Origin: Microbacterium sp. SA39
GTDB lineage: Bacteria > Actinomycetota > Actinomycetes > Actinomycetales > Microbacteriaceae
Assembly: GCF_000967865.1 (NCBI RefSeq)
Contig: NZ_JXRU01000039.1
Coordinates: 124,001-188,000, forward strand
DNA: 64,000 nucleotides
Direction: 5' to 3'
Part shown: positions 36,318 to 45,137 of the stretch, in pieces
Numbering within the stretch: the stretch's first letter is position 1
How the letters are laid out: each line of letters begins with the position of its first letter
Notes under the pieces: model-generated
The model's database searches: none
Told to the model about the DNA's origin: nothing
The model's input: the letters and a program-made list of their open reading frames with translations, nothing else
Position numbers and translations under genes: made by a program

Positions 36318-37388
36318 GTGGGTCTTGACCTTCTGCTCGCCAGCAACACCCCCAGCGATGCTCCGGCATCGGGCGGGTTCGACCTGATCGGCACGATCCT
36401 GTGGCCGCTCAAGTGGGTCGTCGAGATGATCCTCGTCGCCTGGCACTGGCTGCTCACCGCGGTCGGCATGCCCGCGGCATCCGGTCTCACCTGGGTGCTC
36501 TCCATCGTCGGGCTCGTCATCGTCGTCCGTGCTGCTCTCATCCCGCTGTTCGTGAAGCAGATCAAGAGTCAGCGAAAGATGATGGAAATCGCTCCTGAAC
36601 TGCGGAAAGTTCAGGAGAAGTACCGCGGCAAGAAGGATCAGCTGTCTCGCGAGGCGATGAGCCGCGAGACCATGGCCCTGTATAAGAAGCACGGCACCAC
36701 ACCGATGTCGAGCTGTCTTCCGCTGCTGGTGCAGATGCCGATCTTCTTCTCGCTCTTCAGCGTGCTCAGCGATGTGAAGAAGAACGCCATCGACGGTATC
36801 GGTGGTGTGGGCCTGCTGAACGCTGAGCTGACGAAGGAGTTCTATGACGCGAAGCTCTTCGGCGTCGCCTCGCTTCACGAGACGCTCGGCGACGCGGTAG
36901 ATGCCAGCAACACGACGGCGATCATCATCCTCGTCACGCTGGTCGTCCTCATGATCGGCTCGCAGTTCTTCACGCAGCTCCAGATCATCTCGAAGAACCT
37001 GTCTCCCGAGGCCAAGACCGGCCAGGCGTACCAGATGCAGAAGATCATGCTCTACGTGCTGCCGCTCGGTTTCATCTTCTCGGGCATCTTCTTCCCCCTC
37101 GGCGTGGTCGTCTACTGGTTCGTCTCGAACATGTGGACCATGGGCCAGCAGTTTCTCGTCATCCGTGAGATGCCGACCCCCGGTTCGGAAGCAGCCAAGG
37201 CGCGCGAAGAGCGACTCGCGAAGAAGGGCAAGGCGATCGATTCGTCGGGCAAGGTCATCCCGATGTCGGTTTATGAGGCGCAGCAGCAGCGTCTGCTCGA
37301 AGAGGCGGAGAAGGCCAAGGCCGAGGCTCCGAAGCGCCAGCAGCCTGTCGGCAAGAAGCGTGCGAAGAAGAAGGGGAGCGGTTCATGA
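36318..37388 (+). CDS. yidC: YidC membrane protein insertase
   Basis: A 356-residue insertase with about five transmembrane helices, lacking the large periplasmic domain of proteobacterial YidC, as in Gram-positives. The positively charged groove region (KKHGTTPMSSCLPLLVQMPI) and the C-terminal basic tail (KKRAKKKGS) that contacts ribosomes are visible. Start is GTG. It overlaps jag by 4 nt. Confidence 0.95.
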   Translation: MGLDLLLASNTPSDAPASGGFDLIGTILWPLKWVVEMILVAWHWLLTAVGMPAASGLTWVLSIVGLVIVVRAALIPLFVKQIKSQRKMMEIAPELRKVQEKYRGKKDQLSREAMSRETMALYKKHGTTPMSSCLPLLVQMPIFFSLFSVLSDVKKNAIDGIGGVGLLNAELTKEFYDAKLFGVASLHETLGDAVDASNTTAIIILVTLVVLMIGSQFFTQLQIISKNLSPEAKTGQAYQMQKIMLYVLPLGFIFSGIFFPLGVVVYWFVSNMWTMGQQFLVIREMPTPGSEAAKAREERLAKKGKAIDSSGKVIPMSVYEAQQQRLLEEAEKAKAEAPKRQQPVGKKRAKKKGSGS

Positions 37389-37876
37389 GTGAAGTCGTGA
37401 CCGAGACCACCGAACCCACGGTGGCTGAGCTCGAGAACGAGGGAGATGTCGCGGCGGACTACCTCGAGGAGCTGCTCGACATCGCGGACATCGACGGAGA
37501 CCTGAATCTCGATGTGCGGCAGGGACGTGCTTACGTGTCCGTCGAGGCTGAGGGGGATGGCCTCGCGCTGTTGTCCGCGCCAGACACCGTTCAGGCGCTG
37601 CAGGAGCTCACCCGCCTCGCCGTGCAGAACCGCACCGGTTCATTCTCGCGCCTGATCCTCGACATCGGCGGGTCGCGAGACACTCGCCGTCGCCAGCTCG
37701 AGACGCTGGTGGAGGCGGCCGCGGTCAAGCTCGACGAGGGATCATCGCAGGCGTCGCTCCCGTCGATGTCGAGCTACGAGCGCAAGCTCGTGCATGACAT
37801 CGCGGCCGACCGTGGGCTCGTATCCGAGTCGTACGGTGAGGGCACGGACCGACACACGGTTCTCCGCCGCCGTTGA
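37385..37876 (+). CDS. jag: Jag/KhpB-type KH-R3H RNA-binding protein
   Basis: A 163-residue protein with an acidic N-terminus, a KH-like domain (about 35-95) and a C-terminal R3H domain (about 100-160; MSSYERKLVHDIAADRGLVS, then SYGEGTDRHTVLRR). It is coupled to yidC upstream. Its TGA shares a base with the ATG of an 11-codon reading frame made by a parS site, which leads into rsmG. Confidence 0.93.
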   Translation: MSEVVTETTEPTVAELENEGDVAADYLEELLDIADIDGDLNLDVRQGRAYVSVEAEGDGLALLSAPDTVQALQELTRLAVQNRTGSFSRLILDIGGSRDTRRRQLETLVEAAAVKLDEGSSQASLPSMSSYERKLVHDIAADRGLVSESYGEGTDRHTVLRRR

Positions 37877-37892
37877 TGTTTCACGTGAAACA
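37877..37892. other. parS: parS site 1
   Basis: Perfect TGTTTCACGTGAAACA, with the palindrome extended to 20 bp (37875-37894). It fills the jag-rsmG gap and codes for M-F-H-V-K-H of a micro-frame. Confidence 0.95.
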
Positions 37893-37907
37893 TCGACCGG
37901 TAGCCGC

Positions 37908-38549
37908 ATGACGACGAGTGCGAAGCGCGCCGGTCTCGAGGTCGAGCCGGAGGCTGCCGCTGCGTTGTTCGGCGACCAGATCGATGTCGCCCGTTCGTTT
38001 ACGAGCACTCTCGCAGAGCAGGGCGAAGAGCGCGGTCTCATCGGACCGCTCGAGCTTCCGCGCCTGTGGACGCGGCACATTCTGAACAGCGTCATCGCCG
38101 CGCCGCTCTTCCACGGTCGAGTCGCCGACATCGGTTCTGGTGCAGGGCTTCCCGGTCTGGTGCTGGCGATCGCTCGTCCCGACGTGCAGTGGACCCTGGT
38201 CGAGCCCATGGAGCGCCGGGTCACCTGGCTCAGTGAGCAGGTGGCGGCTCTGGAACTCGCCAACGTCGAGGTCGTACGGTCCCGCGCAGAAGATGTGCGT
38301 CCGGCTCAGGGATTCGACGTCGTCACGGCTCGGGCGGTCAGTGCGCTGCGCACTCTTATTCCTCTGACCGCGCCGCTGGTGCGCGACGGGGGAGAGCTTG
38401 CGCTGCTCAAGGGCACGAATGCGGCCAACGAGATCGAGGCCGCGCAGAAGCAGGTGAAGAAGTTCCGTCTCTCCGCTGTGCGGGTCGAGGTTCTCGGTGA
38501 GGGAATACTCCCGGAGACCACGCGAGTCGTGAGAGCGGTTGTTCGGTAG
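37908..38549 (+). CDS. rsmG: 16S rRNA (guanine-527-N7) methyltransferase
   Basis: A 213-residue SAM-dependent methyltransferase (GidB). The SAM motif is VADIGSGAGLPGLVLAI and the later TARAVSALRTLIPLTAPLV and ALLKGTNAANEI segments match the family. The ATG at 37908 has no good ribosome binding site; the preceding parS micro-frame ends on it (ATGA), which would allow coupled translation. Confidence 0.93.
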   Translation: MTTSAKRAGLEVEPEAAAALFGDQIDVARSFTSTLAEQGEERGLIGPLELPRLWTRHILNSVIAAPLFHGRVADIGSGAGLPGLVLAIARPDVQWTLVEPMERRVTWLSEQVAALELANVEVVRSRAEDVRPAQGFDVVTARAVSALRTLIPLTAPLVRDGGELALLKGTNAANEIEAAQKQVKKFRLSAVRVEVLGEGILPETTRVVRAVVR

Positions 38550-38563
38550 GACGCGAGGCTCGA

Positions 38564-38579
38564 TGTTTCACGTGAAACA
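38564..38579. other. parS: parS site 2
   Basis: Perfect TGTTTCACGTGAAACA, 20-bp extended palindrome, 14 nt after the rsmG stop. Confidence 0.95.
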
Positions 38580-38608
38580 TCTGTTGTTTCTGCTCGGTGT
38601 CTCCCTGG

Positions 38609-38705
38609 GGCGGGGTGGGATCACTCCTTTCGTTCACAGAGCGGGCACCCTCCCCGCAAGCGGGGCCGCTCCCGATGCTCACGCCGGGAGTGATCCCGCC
38701 CCGCC
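38609..38705. repeat. Palindromic dispersed element, copy 3
   Basis: Arms GGCGGGGTGGGATCACTCC (38609-38627) and 38687-38705 match in 18 of 19 positions, the exception being a wobble pair. The core GTTCACAGAGCGGG to CGATGCTCACGCC is close to copies 2 and 4. Confidence 0.9.
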
Positions 38706-39143
38706 AGGTTTCGAGGCGCCTTTTAGACACTCTCCTTCAAGCGCAGTGGAGACGATATGGGTGCGGGCAAGAACCTCTGAAGACGGTTCTGTCGGTTGGC
38801 TCGTCTCGAACCCAGTGTCACATTCAGGTGGGAGTAGTGGCCCATCGCGACATGTCGGGGTATTTGGTGCTGGCTGGCCAACGTCGACGATGCGTTCCCG
38901 AGGGTGCAGTGCATCAACAGATGAGCGGCGGCCGCCAGCGACAAGTAGGCGGACGCCGCGTCGTTTGTCGTCGACATCCTTGAGGCGGCGGGGGCGGGGA
39001 GGGGGCGGCTCGGTGATGAAGACAGATGTCCCGGGCCGATGCGCTCCGACGAATAGACACTGAGGCGTTGTCGCGTGCTGGGCGTCAGGCCGGTAGGAAG
39101 CTGGGCAGGCGAATCCCTACTGAAGGTGCCGCATTCCGGCGAC

Positions 39144-39159
39144 TGTTTCACGTGAAACA
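39144..39159. other. parS: parS site 3
   Basis: Perfect TGTTTCACGTGAAACA in the gene-poor region. Confidence 0.95.
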
Positions 39160-39412
39160 TCTCGGTTCCAAGGTGTTTGGCGGTCGTGCTCGCCGAATGG
39201 GTCACCTTGTTGGCGTACGCGTCGAAGGAGAGAACCCGCGGTCGATCACGCCGGGGCCAATCAGCACTGCCGGTTGCACCCCATTGGGAGGGGCTGTAGA
39301 GGGTGCTGCTCTGTCTCCTCCGGTTCGTGGCGGTCGGGGACAGACGGGTCGGGCGATCAGATGTCCCGGAAGTATGGGTCCTGTCCTAGTCGCCTCGTCA
39401 GGAAGGCGGGCA

Positions 39413-39428
39413 TGTTTCACGTGAAACA
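39413..39428. other. parS: parS site 4
   Basis: Perfect TGTTTCACGTGAAACA; flanks extend the palindrome by CA/TG. Confidence 0.95.
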
Positions 39429-39887
39429 TGCCCAATCGGTCGCAAGAGAGGGGAGCGAGGGAGGTCGTAGCCAGGAGTTCAGCCGTCGCCGACGGCGCCC
39501 TTGGCGGATTCGCCCCGGCGGCGGCTTTCCCCGGGGTTTGTGTAGAGCGCCTCCCTGCTGGGGCTGCGCTGACGAAGTGGGGCGGCACATGCCCGTGATT
39601 GCATCGTGGTGCGAGCTCTTTCGGCGAGGTCGGGTGGCCCTCGAGTGAGGCGCGGCACATCCAGATGCCGGGGGCGCGTGCCGATCCGCGCGATGAGCAC
39701 CGGCGCCGAGGGTGTTCCGATGTTCATGCCTGGTCACGGATGCCGCTCCCCGGCGTTGAATGTGGGAATCCGGCCGGGGCCCCAGGTAGCCGAGGGCGGC
39801 TGCAAACGATCCGCGCAGACAGATGCGGATGACCGACGCAATGCAGTGACGTTCGGTGACGACTGGAGCTGCCGGCGCTCAACGTGA

Positions 39888-39903
39888 TGTTCCACGTGAA
39901 ACA
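39888..39903. other. parS: parS site 5 (variant)
   Basis: TGTTCCACGTGAAACA, one base from the consensus in the left arm. Confidence 0.85.
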
Positions 39904-40031
39904 CTGCAACCCGTTTGTGCGCATCCAGCCATTTCGGCCGAAGCGGCGATGGGGAGCGATACACCCGGCGCCTGCGCGTCGCAGGAAACTCAGGACGTGC
40001 CGCGCTTGCGCCTGATCTCAACCGGAGATGA

Positions 40032-40047
40032 TGTTCCACGTGAAACA
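40032..40047. other. parS: parS site 6 (same variant)
   Basis: TGTTCCACGTGAAACA, identical to site 5 and 144 bp from it. Confidence 0.85.
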
Positions 40048-40513
40048 TTGACGTCTCCGAGCGCCGCTTGCCGCCTGCAGGGGGGCACCACCCGACGCTG
40101 AGGTGCGACCGGCTCGGTGTGGCTTGGACCGTGTCATAGCGCTCAGTGCCCCGCCAGGTACATGCCAGTCCTCGATTCGGCGACCGTACGCGTCAACTCG
40201 AAGCACCTGGCCTCATGTGGATCGAACGGCCGGGCCCCCGGGGTCCGTGGTGGCACGCCCTGCCGACCCCACCAGCATCGCCGATCCTGATTCAACCGCC
40301 CACCAGACCTGAACCACTGCAAACGAGATCCTCACGGAAGCGATCGCGGCCCCAGCCTTCAGTCACGAAGTGCCGCGGAGCACACCACCCCCACCGGCCC
40401 GTGACCCTCGTAGCTACCTCCTCACAACCTCGGATGGCCCCCGCAGCCCGGACCTGCGGCATCCCAACGTCACTACCTGCGATTAGAGTGGAACGCGGCC
40501 CCGAAAGGAGTGG

Positions 40514-41440
40514 ATGTTTCACGTGAAACAATCCGAGAAGGCATCGTCGAACGAGTCGTTCGGGATGGATACACCGCTCGCGCGGGAGCTCGCTGACCTC
40601 TCCGTCCGGCGCCGCGCGCTCGAGGGCGCGAAGGTCGAGTTCTCGGGGGAGACCCGCGTCCTCACAGTGTCGAATCAAAAGGGTGGAGTCGGAAAGACGA
40701 CGTCCGCTGTGAACATCGCATCTGCCCTCGCCGCCCTCGGCGCCCAGGTGCTGGTCATCGACCTCGACCCGCAGGGGAACGCCTCCACGGCGCTCGGCGT
40801 GCCGCACAGCGCCGAGATCCCGAGCGTGTACGACGTGCTCATCGAGGACTTCCCCCTCGCGGACATCGTCCAGCAGAGCCCCGAGAATCCTCACCTCTTC
40901 TGCGCACCGAGCACCATTCACCTCGCGGGTGCCGAGATCGAGCTCGTCGCGCAGGTCGCGCGAGAGCACCGGCTGCGCCGCGCGCTCGAGGTCTATCTCG
41001 AGGCCACTCCGATGGACTTCGTCATCATCGACTGCCCGCCGTCGCTCGGTCTGCTGACTATCAACGCCTTCACAGCGGCATCCGAGGTCTTCATCCCCAT
41101 CCAGTGCGAGTACTACGCGCTGGAAGGACTGAGTCAGTTGCTCGGCAGCATCCAGATGATCCAGAAGCACCTGAATCCCGAACTGCATCTCTCCACGATC
41201 CTGCTCACGATGTTCGACGGACGCACCCGTCTGGCTCAGCAAGTGGCGGACGAGGTGCGCACGCATTTCCCGGACCAAGTGCTCGAGACGGTGATTCCCC
41301 GCTCGGTGCGCGTGTCCGAGGCACCGAGTTTCGGCCAGACCGTGATCGCTTACGATGGACAGTCCGCCGGCGCGATCGCCTACCGCGAGGCCGCTGTCGA
41401 GATCGCGTCGCGCAAGACGACGCAGAGCAAGGAGAAATGA
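40514..41440 (+). CDS. parA: ParA chromosome-partitioning ATPase
   Basis: A 308-residue deviant-Walker ATPase that moves ParB-parS complexes. The P loop is KGGVGKTT (about 56-63) and IIDCPPSLG follows as Walker B. Its first codons (MFHVKQ) are a perfect parS site (40515-40530), so ParB binding would cover the start codon. AAGGAG ends 3 nt before this ATG, rather close; the ATG at 40565 is an alternative that drops a polar extension. Confidence 0.94.
   Translation: MFHVKQSEKASSNESFGMDTPLARELADLSVRRRALEGAKVEFSGETRVLTVSNQKGGVGKTTSAVNIASALAALGAQVLVIDLDPQGNASTALGVPHSAEIPSVYDVLIEDFPLADIVQQSPENPHLFCAPSTIHLAGAEIELVAQVAREHRLRRALEVYLEATPMDFVIIDCPPSLGLLTINAFTAASEVFIPIQCEYYALEGLSQLLGSIQMIQKHLNPELHLSTILLTMFDGRTRLAQQVADEVRTHFPDQVLETVIPRSVRVSEAPSFGQTVIAYDGQSAGAIAYREAAVEIASRKTTQSKEK
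40515..40530. other. parS: parS site 7, overlapping the parA start
   Basis: Perfect TGTTTCACGTGAAACA beginning at the second base of the parA ATG. Confidence 0.95.
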
Positions 41441-42408
41441 TGGCGAAGCGCACTGGATTGGGTCGGGGCATCGGTGCCCTGATCCCTACGGGGGACCAGG
41501 CGGAACGTCCCGTCGACGTGTTCTTCCCCGGCGCGAACCTGCGTCCGAGTGAGGCGCAGCTCAGCACGGTCGAGCGGGAGAAGGAGGAGCTCGCCACCGT
41601 TCCCGGCATCCATCTGGTGCAGGTCGACCCGAACCTGATCGTGCCGAACCCTCGACAGCCGCGTACCCACTTCAACCCCGAAGACCTCGCCGAGCTCGTT
41701 CACAGCGTGCGAGAGTTCGGAGTCCTGCAGCCGGTCGTGGTGCGGAAGAACTCCGACGGCGAGTACGAGCTCATCATGGGAGAGCGGCGCACGCGTGCCG
41801 CACGCGAGGCCGGTCTCGAGACGATCCCGGTGATCGTCCGCGAGACCGCGGACGAGGACCTCCTCCGCGACGCGCTGCTGGAGAACCTCCACCGTTCCGA
41901 ACTCAACCCGCTGGAAGAGGCATCCGCCTACCAGCAGCTCCTCGAGGACTTCGGCATCACGCAGGAGGAACTCGCGACGAGGATCGGCCGTTCGCGACCG
42001 CAGATCAGCAACACCATCCGCCTTCTCAAGCTTCCGGTTCCCGTGCAGCAGCGGGTCGCGGCCGGCGTTCTCACCGCGGGTCACGCCCGCGCGATTCTGA
42101 GCCTCGAGTCCCCCGAGGCGATGCAGCGCCTTGCCGACAAGGTCGTGAACGAGGACCTGTCGGTCCGCGCGACCGAGGAAGCCGCGAAGTCGCAGACTGC
42201 CGGCGCAGGAAAGTCGCCCAAGCCGACGCCGGGGGCGCGCCGCGCATACCTCGACGAGGTCGCGGGCAAGCTCGGTGACCGCCTGAACACGCGCGTCAAG
42301 ATCGCTCTGGGAGCGCGCAAAGGCCAGGTCACGATCGATTTCGCATCAATCCAGGATCTCAACCGCATTCTCGAGGAAATCGGTGAACAGGGCTACGGCC
42401 GCGGGTGA
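41440..42408 (+). CDS. parB: ParB parS-binding CTP-dependent clamp
   Basis: A 322-residue partition protein. The CTP-binding N domain has GERRTRAAREAG and ENLHRSELNPLEEA, and the HTH reads TQEELATRIGRSRPQISNTI. A flexible linker and the C-terminal dimerisation domain follow. Two ATGs are in tandem; the second (41440) is preferred because AAGGAG (41429-41434) is 5 nt away. parA and parB stop/start codons overlap. Confidence 0.95.
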   Translation: MAKRTGLGRGIGALIPTGDQAERPVDVFFPGANLRPSEAQLSTVEREKEELATVPGIHLVQVDPNLIVPNPRQPRTHFNPEDLAELVHSVREFGVLQPVVVRKNSDGEYELIMGERRTRAAREAGLETIPVIVRETADEDLLRDALLENLHRSELNPLEEASAYQQLLEDFGITQEELATRIGRSRPQISNTIRLLKLPVPVQQRVAAGVLTAGHARAILSLESPEAMQRLADKVVNEDLSVRATEEAAKSQTAGAGKSPKPTPGARRAYLDEVAGKLGDRLNTRVKIALGARKGQVTIDFASIQDLNRILEEIGEQGYGRG

Positions 42409-42468
42409 TCCGCCCCACCGCACGCCGACAGGCTTAGACTCGCGTCAACGATGTCGAGGAGGGGCACA

Positions 42469-43917
42469 ATGTCGCGCACACAACCCGGATCAGCAGTTCG
42501 AGGCCGCGTCATCGCGGTCAGTATCGCCGCCGCCCTCGGCGGCTTCCTGTTCGGCTTCGACACCGCCGTGATCAACGGTGCGGTCGACGCTCTGGCCGGT
42601 ACTCAGTCCGGCTTCGACCTCGGCGTGGGACTCAAGGGCTTCGCCGTCTCGTCGGCGCTGATCGGCTGTGCCGTCGGCGCGTGGTTCGCCGGTCCGCTCG
42701 CGAACCGCTTCGGACGCATCCCGATCATGGTCGTCGCCGCTGTGCTGTTTCTGTTGTCCTCACTGGGATCCGGCTTCGCCTTCGGTGTCATCGATCTGAT
42801 CTTCTGGCGCGTCATCGGCGGGCTCGGTGTCGGCGCGGCATCCGTCATCGCACCGGCGTACATCGCCGAGGTCTCACCCGCCAACATCAGGGGACGTCTG
42901 GGCTCGCTGCAACAGCTGGCGATCGTCACCGGTATCTTCATCGCGCTGCTGTCCGACGCGATGCTCGCCAACGTCGCCGGGGGAGCGGCAGAGCCGCTCT
43001 GGGGACTGGATGCCTGGCGCTGGATGTTCATCGCCGGAGCGGTGCCCTCCATCGTGTACGGCGTGATCTCGATGCGCCTTCCGGAGTCGCCGCGCTACCT
43101 CGTCGCGAAGGGTGAGATCGAGAAGGCTTCCGAGGTGCTGACGACAGTGACCGGCGCGGTCGACGTCAAGGCCAAGATCGCGGAGATCACCGGCACGCTC
43201 AACACCGAGCGCACCGAGTCGCTGCGGGACCTGCGCGGCAACCGCCTCGGGCTGAAGCCGATCGTCTGGGTCGGCATCCTGCTCTCGGTCTTCCAGCAGT
43301 TCGTCGGCATCAACGTGATCTTCTACTACTCCACGACTCTGTGGCAGTCCGTCGGTTTCGGCGAATCCCAAGCTCTGCTCATCACGGTGATCACCTCGGT
43401 GACGAACATCGTGGTCACGATCGTCGCGATCCTGCTGGTCGACCGGGTGGGCCGGCGCATCATGCTGCTCGTCGGCTCGGTGGGAATGACGCTGACGCTG
43501 GGCTTGATGGCGCTCGCCTTCTCGTTCGGAACGCTGGATGCCGAGGGCGCGGTGACTCTCCCCGATCCGTGGGCGACCGTCGCACTGATCTGCGCCAACG
43601 GCTTCGTCGTGTTCTTCGGAGCGACCTGGGGGCCGCTCGTCTGGGTGCTTCTGGGGGAGATGTTCCCGAACTCCATCCGCGCCGGCGCCCTCGCCGTCGC
43701 GGCAGCAGCCCAATGGGTGGCGAACTTCTTCATCTCGACGACGTTCCCGGCCTTCTCGGCGATCGGCCTTCCGTTCGCCTACGGTTTCTACGCATTCTTC
43801 GCACTCCTGTCGTTCTTCTTCGTGTACTTCAAGGTCGCGGAGACCAAGGGCAAGGAGCTCGAGGACATGCGCGAAGACACGAAGGTCGAGCGCCGGAGGC
43901 GTCCGAGTCGGACGTAG
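42469..43917 (+). CDS. MFS sugar porter
   Basis: A 482-residue, 12-helix sugar:proton symporter of the sugar porter family. Hallmarks are GFDTAVINGAVDAL in helix 1, NRFGRIP and DRVGRR loops, PESPRYLVAKGE after helix 6 and QQFVGINVIFYYST in helix 7. The ATG at 42469 has AGGAGGGG 4 nt ahead and is preferred to the ATG at 42451. A TAGACT box lies at 42435-42440. Substrate is not predictable beyond a monosaccharide or polyol. Confidence 0.92.
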   Translation: MSRTQPGSAVRGRVIAVSIAAALGGFLFGFDTAVINGAVDALAGTQSGFDLGVGLKGFAVSSALIGCAVGAWFAGPLANRFGRIPIMVVAAVLFLLSSLGSGFAFGVIDLIFWRVIGGLGVGAASVIAPAYIAEVSPANIRGRLGSLQQLAIVTGIFIALLSDAMLANVAGGAAEPLWGLDAWRWMFIAGAVPSIVYGVISMRLPESPRYLVAKGEIEKASEVLTTVTGAVDVKAKIAEITGTLNTERTESLRDLRGNRLGLKPIVWVGILLSVFQQFVGINVIFYYSTTLWQSVGFGESQALLITVITSVTNIVVTIVAILLVDRVGRRIMLLVGSVGMTLTLGLMALAFSFGTLDAEGAVTLPDPWATVALICANGFVVFFGATWGPLVWVLLGEMFPNSIRAGALAVAAAAQWVANFFISTTFPAFSAIGLPFAYGFYAFFALLSFFFVYFKVAETKGKELEDMREDTKVERRRRPSRT

Positions 43918-43920
43918 GCT
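43915..43920 (+). promoter_or_regulatory. Leaderless -10 element overlapping the sugar-porter stop codon
   Basis: TAGGCT uses the TAG stop of the transporter as its first three bases; 6 nt later comes the ATG at 43927. Confidence 0.55.
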
Positions 43921-43926
43921 GGAAGC

Positions 43927-44259
43927 ATGTCCGAGTCCGTACAGCGCCGCGCCAGCCTGGAAGTGCTGCGTGCCGAAGCGGCGGACGAGCTCGCCGTGCT
44001 GATCCAGGAGCGCCTCCTCGGCGGCGAGGACCCGTGGGAGTTCATGGAGGAGCTGCCGAGCGTCGACGAGCTCGTCGTGCACCTGCTCAGGGCCGACAAC
44101 ATCAATGCGAACGACGGTGTGCGCCCCAACGCCGCCCGCCACTATCGTGTGCTGCGTCAGATCGCGCTCGAGTACCCGGAGCTGACGCCCGCGGTGTGGG
44201 GCCTGCTCGACGAGAAGCAGCGTCATCGCCGTTGGGATCCGACGGTCGCGTCTTCCTGA
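43927..44259 (+). CDS. Conserved hypothetical helical protein
   Basis: A 110-residue, acidic, probably all-helical cytoplasmic protein with no recognised motif (SVQRRASLEVLRAEAADELA; EDPWEFMEELPSVDELVVHL). It starts 9 nt after the transporter stop. A leaderless -10 precedes it. Similar small proteins are known in actinobacteria without a function. Confidence 0.65.
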   Translation: MSESVQRRASLEVLRAEAADELAVLIQERLLGGEDPWEFMEELPSVDELVVHLLRADNINANDGVRPNAARHYRVLRQIALEYPELTPAVWGLLDEKQRHRRWDPTVASS

Positions 44260-44277
44260 GGTCTCCTTTGCGGGGCG

Positions 44278-44373
44278 GCGGGAGTCGGGGCGTTCCCTTC
44301 GTTCGCAGAGCGGGTTCCCTCCCGCTGCGCGGGCCCCTCCCGATGCTCACGCCGGGAACACCCCGACTCCCGC
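44278..44373. repeat. Palindromic dispersed element, copy 4
   Basis: 20-bp arms (GCGGGAGTCGGGGCGTTCCC at 44278-44297, complement at 44354-44373) match in 19 of 20 positions, the exception being a wobble pair. The core is almost identical to copy 2. It lies just after the 43927 gene and faces trxA. Confidence 0.9.
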
Positions 44374-44548
44374 GGTCATGCGGATGTCGGAGTGCCGCGG
44401 CTCTTGTTTGTACACGTGTGTCAGCGTCTCGTTTCACTCGACGACTGCGCCATCGCGCGGCATCCGCATGCGAAGTTCTGCGGCCATCTTCACGAATATC
44501 GGATGCTTGCACTCAAAGCATCCGCAGTTCATGAACATCTCCGAAAAT

Positions 44549-44597
44549 CGTGCCCCGCGCAGCGGGAGGGAACCCGCTCTGCGAGAGAGGGGAACAT
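44549..44597. repeat. Palindromic dispersed element, truncated copy 5
   Basis: Only the inner core remains (CCGCGCAGCGGGAGGGAACC then CGCTCTGCGA), inverted relative to copy 4, without matching arms. Confidence 0.65.
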
Positions 44598-44625
44598 CCC
44601 GGAGCCCGGGACCACGAGATGAGTA

Positions 44626-44684
44626 CGTTTCGTCTCGCTTCGCTCGCTCAACGACCGACCGGGAGGTCGCTCGCTCAACGACCG
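44626..44684. repeat. CGTTTCG...CTCAACGACCG repeat, one full and one half copy
   Basis: A full inverted copy at 44626-44657 and a partial copy at 44667-44684. Together with copies 4 and 5 of the palindromic element these fill the 489-bp gap 44260-44748, which has no gene. Confidence 0.85.
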
Positions 44685-44694
44685 AGAGCCGGAC

Positions 44695-44732
44695 ACAGAA
44701 AGGGCCGCCACCTCCGAAGAGGTGACGGCCCT
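44695..44732 (-). terminator. Terminator of trxB-trxA
   Basis: A 14-bp stem with one G-T pair (44701-44714 with 44719-44732) closed by TTCG on the minus strand and followed by TTTCTGTG, 17 nt after the trxA stop. Confidence 0.8.
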
Positions 44733-44748
44733 GACGGGTCTCAGAGGA

Positions 44749-45072
44749 TCAGCCGATGAATGCGGCGAGGTCCTTCTCGAGCGCGAACTTGGGCTTGGCG
44801 CCGATGATGGTCGTCTTGACCTCACCGCCGTCGAACACCTTCATCGCCGGGATCGACGTGATCTGGTACTTCATCGCGAGCTCGGGATTCTCGTCGACGT
44901 TGAGCTTGAGGATCGTGATCTTGTCGGGGTTGTCGGCCTGGATCTCGTCCAGAACCGGCGCGACCATACGACAAGGGCCACACCACTCAGCCCAGAAGTC
45001 CACCAGCACGGGACCGTCGGCCTGCAGAACGTCCTGTTCCCAGGTCGCCTGGCTCGTAGCCTTTGCACTCAT
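44749..45072 (-). CDS. trxA: Thioredoxin
   Basis: A 107-residue thioredoxin with the active site WCGPC (Cys31, Cys34) and the conserved cis-Pro in TSIPAMKVF. It reduces cytoplasmic disulfides using electrons from TrxB, whose gene is 65 nt upstream on the same strand. AAGGAG precedes the ATG. Confidence 0.97.
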   Translation of the reverse strand: MSAKATSQATWEQDVLQADGPVLVDFWAEWCGPCRMVAPVLDEIQADNPDKITILKLNVDENPELAMKYQITSIPAMKVFDGGEVKTTIIGAKPKFALEKDLAAFIG

Positions 45073-45137
45073 CAGAGTTCTCCTTGATTCGAGGTTCGTC
45101 AGCTACAACAGCAGACGAGGTGAAACTGTTCCCGCGC

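Larger units (their letters stand above)
38550..40513. other. parS-rich gene-poor region between rsmG and parA
   Basis: About 1.96 kb in which I find no supportable gene: open frames are short, overlap each other, and several begin MFHVKH only because parS contains an ATG. Base composition and codon texture are looser than in the flanking genes. It holds five parS sites before the one at parA and one palindromic element (38609-38705). The only frame with some coding texture is on the minus strand from about 38983, not recognisable. Confidence 0.7.

Noticed and set aside
38723..39205. Minus-strand frame in the parS field, with a possible start near 38983
   Set aside because: The first 35 codons have some coding texture, but there is no recognisable family and the later codon usage is poor. 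It is kept only as a remark on the gene-poor region.
38539..40526. Several frames beginning MFHVKH or MFHVKQ
   Set aside because: They exist because parS contains ATGTTTCACGTGAAACA; apart from parA none continues into a plausible protein.
44278..44684. CRISPR array or IS element among the repeats after 43927
   Set aside because: Repeats are palindromic, of several kinds, not regularly spaced, and no transposase or cas gene is present.
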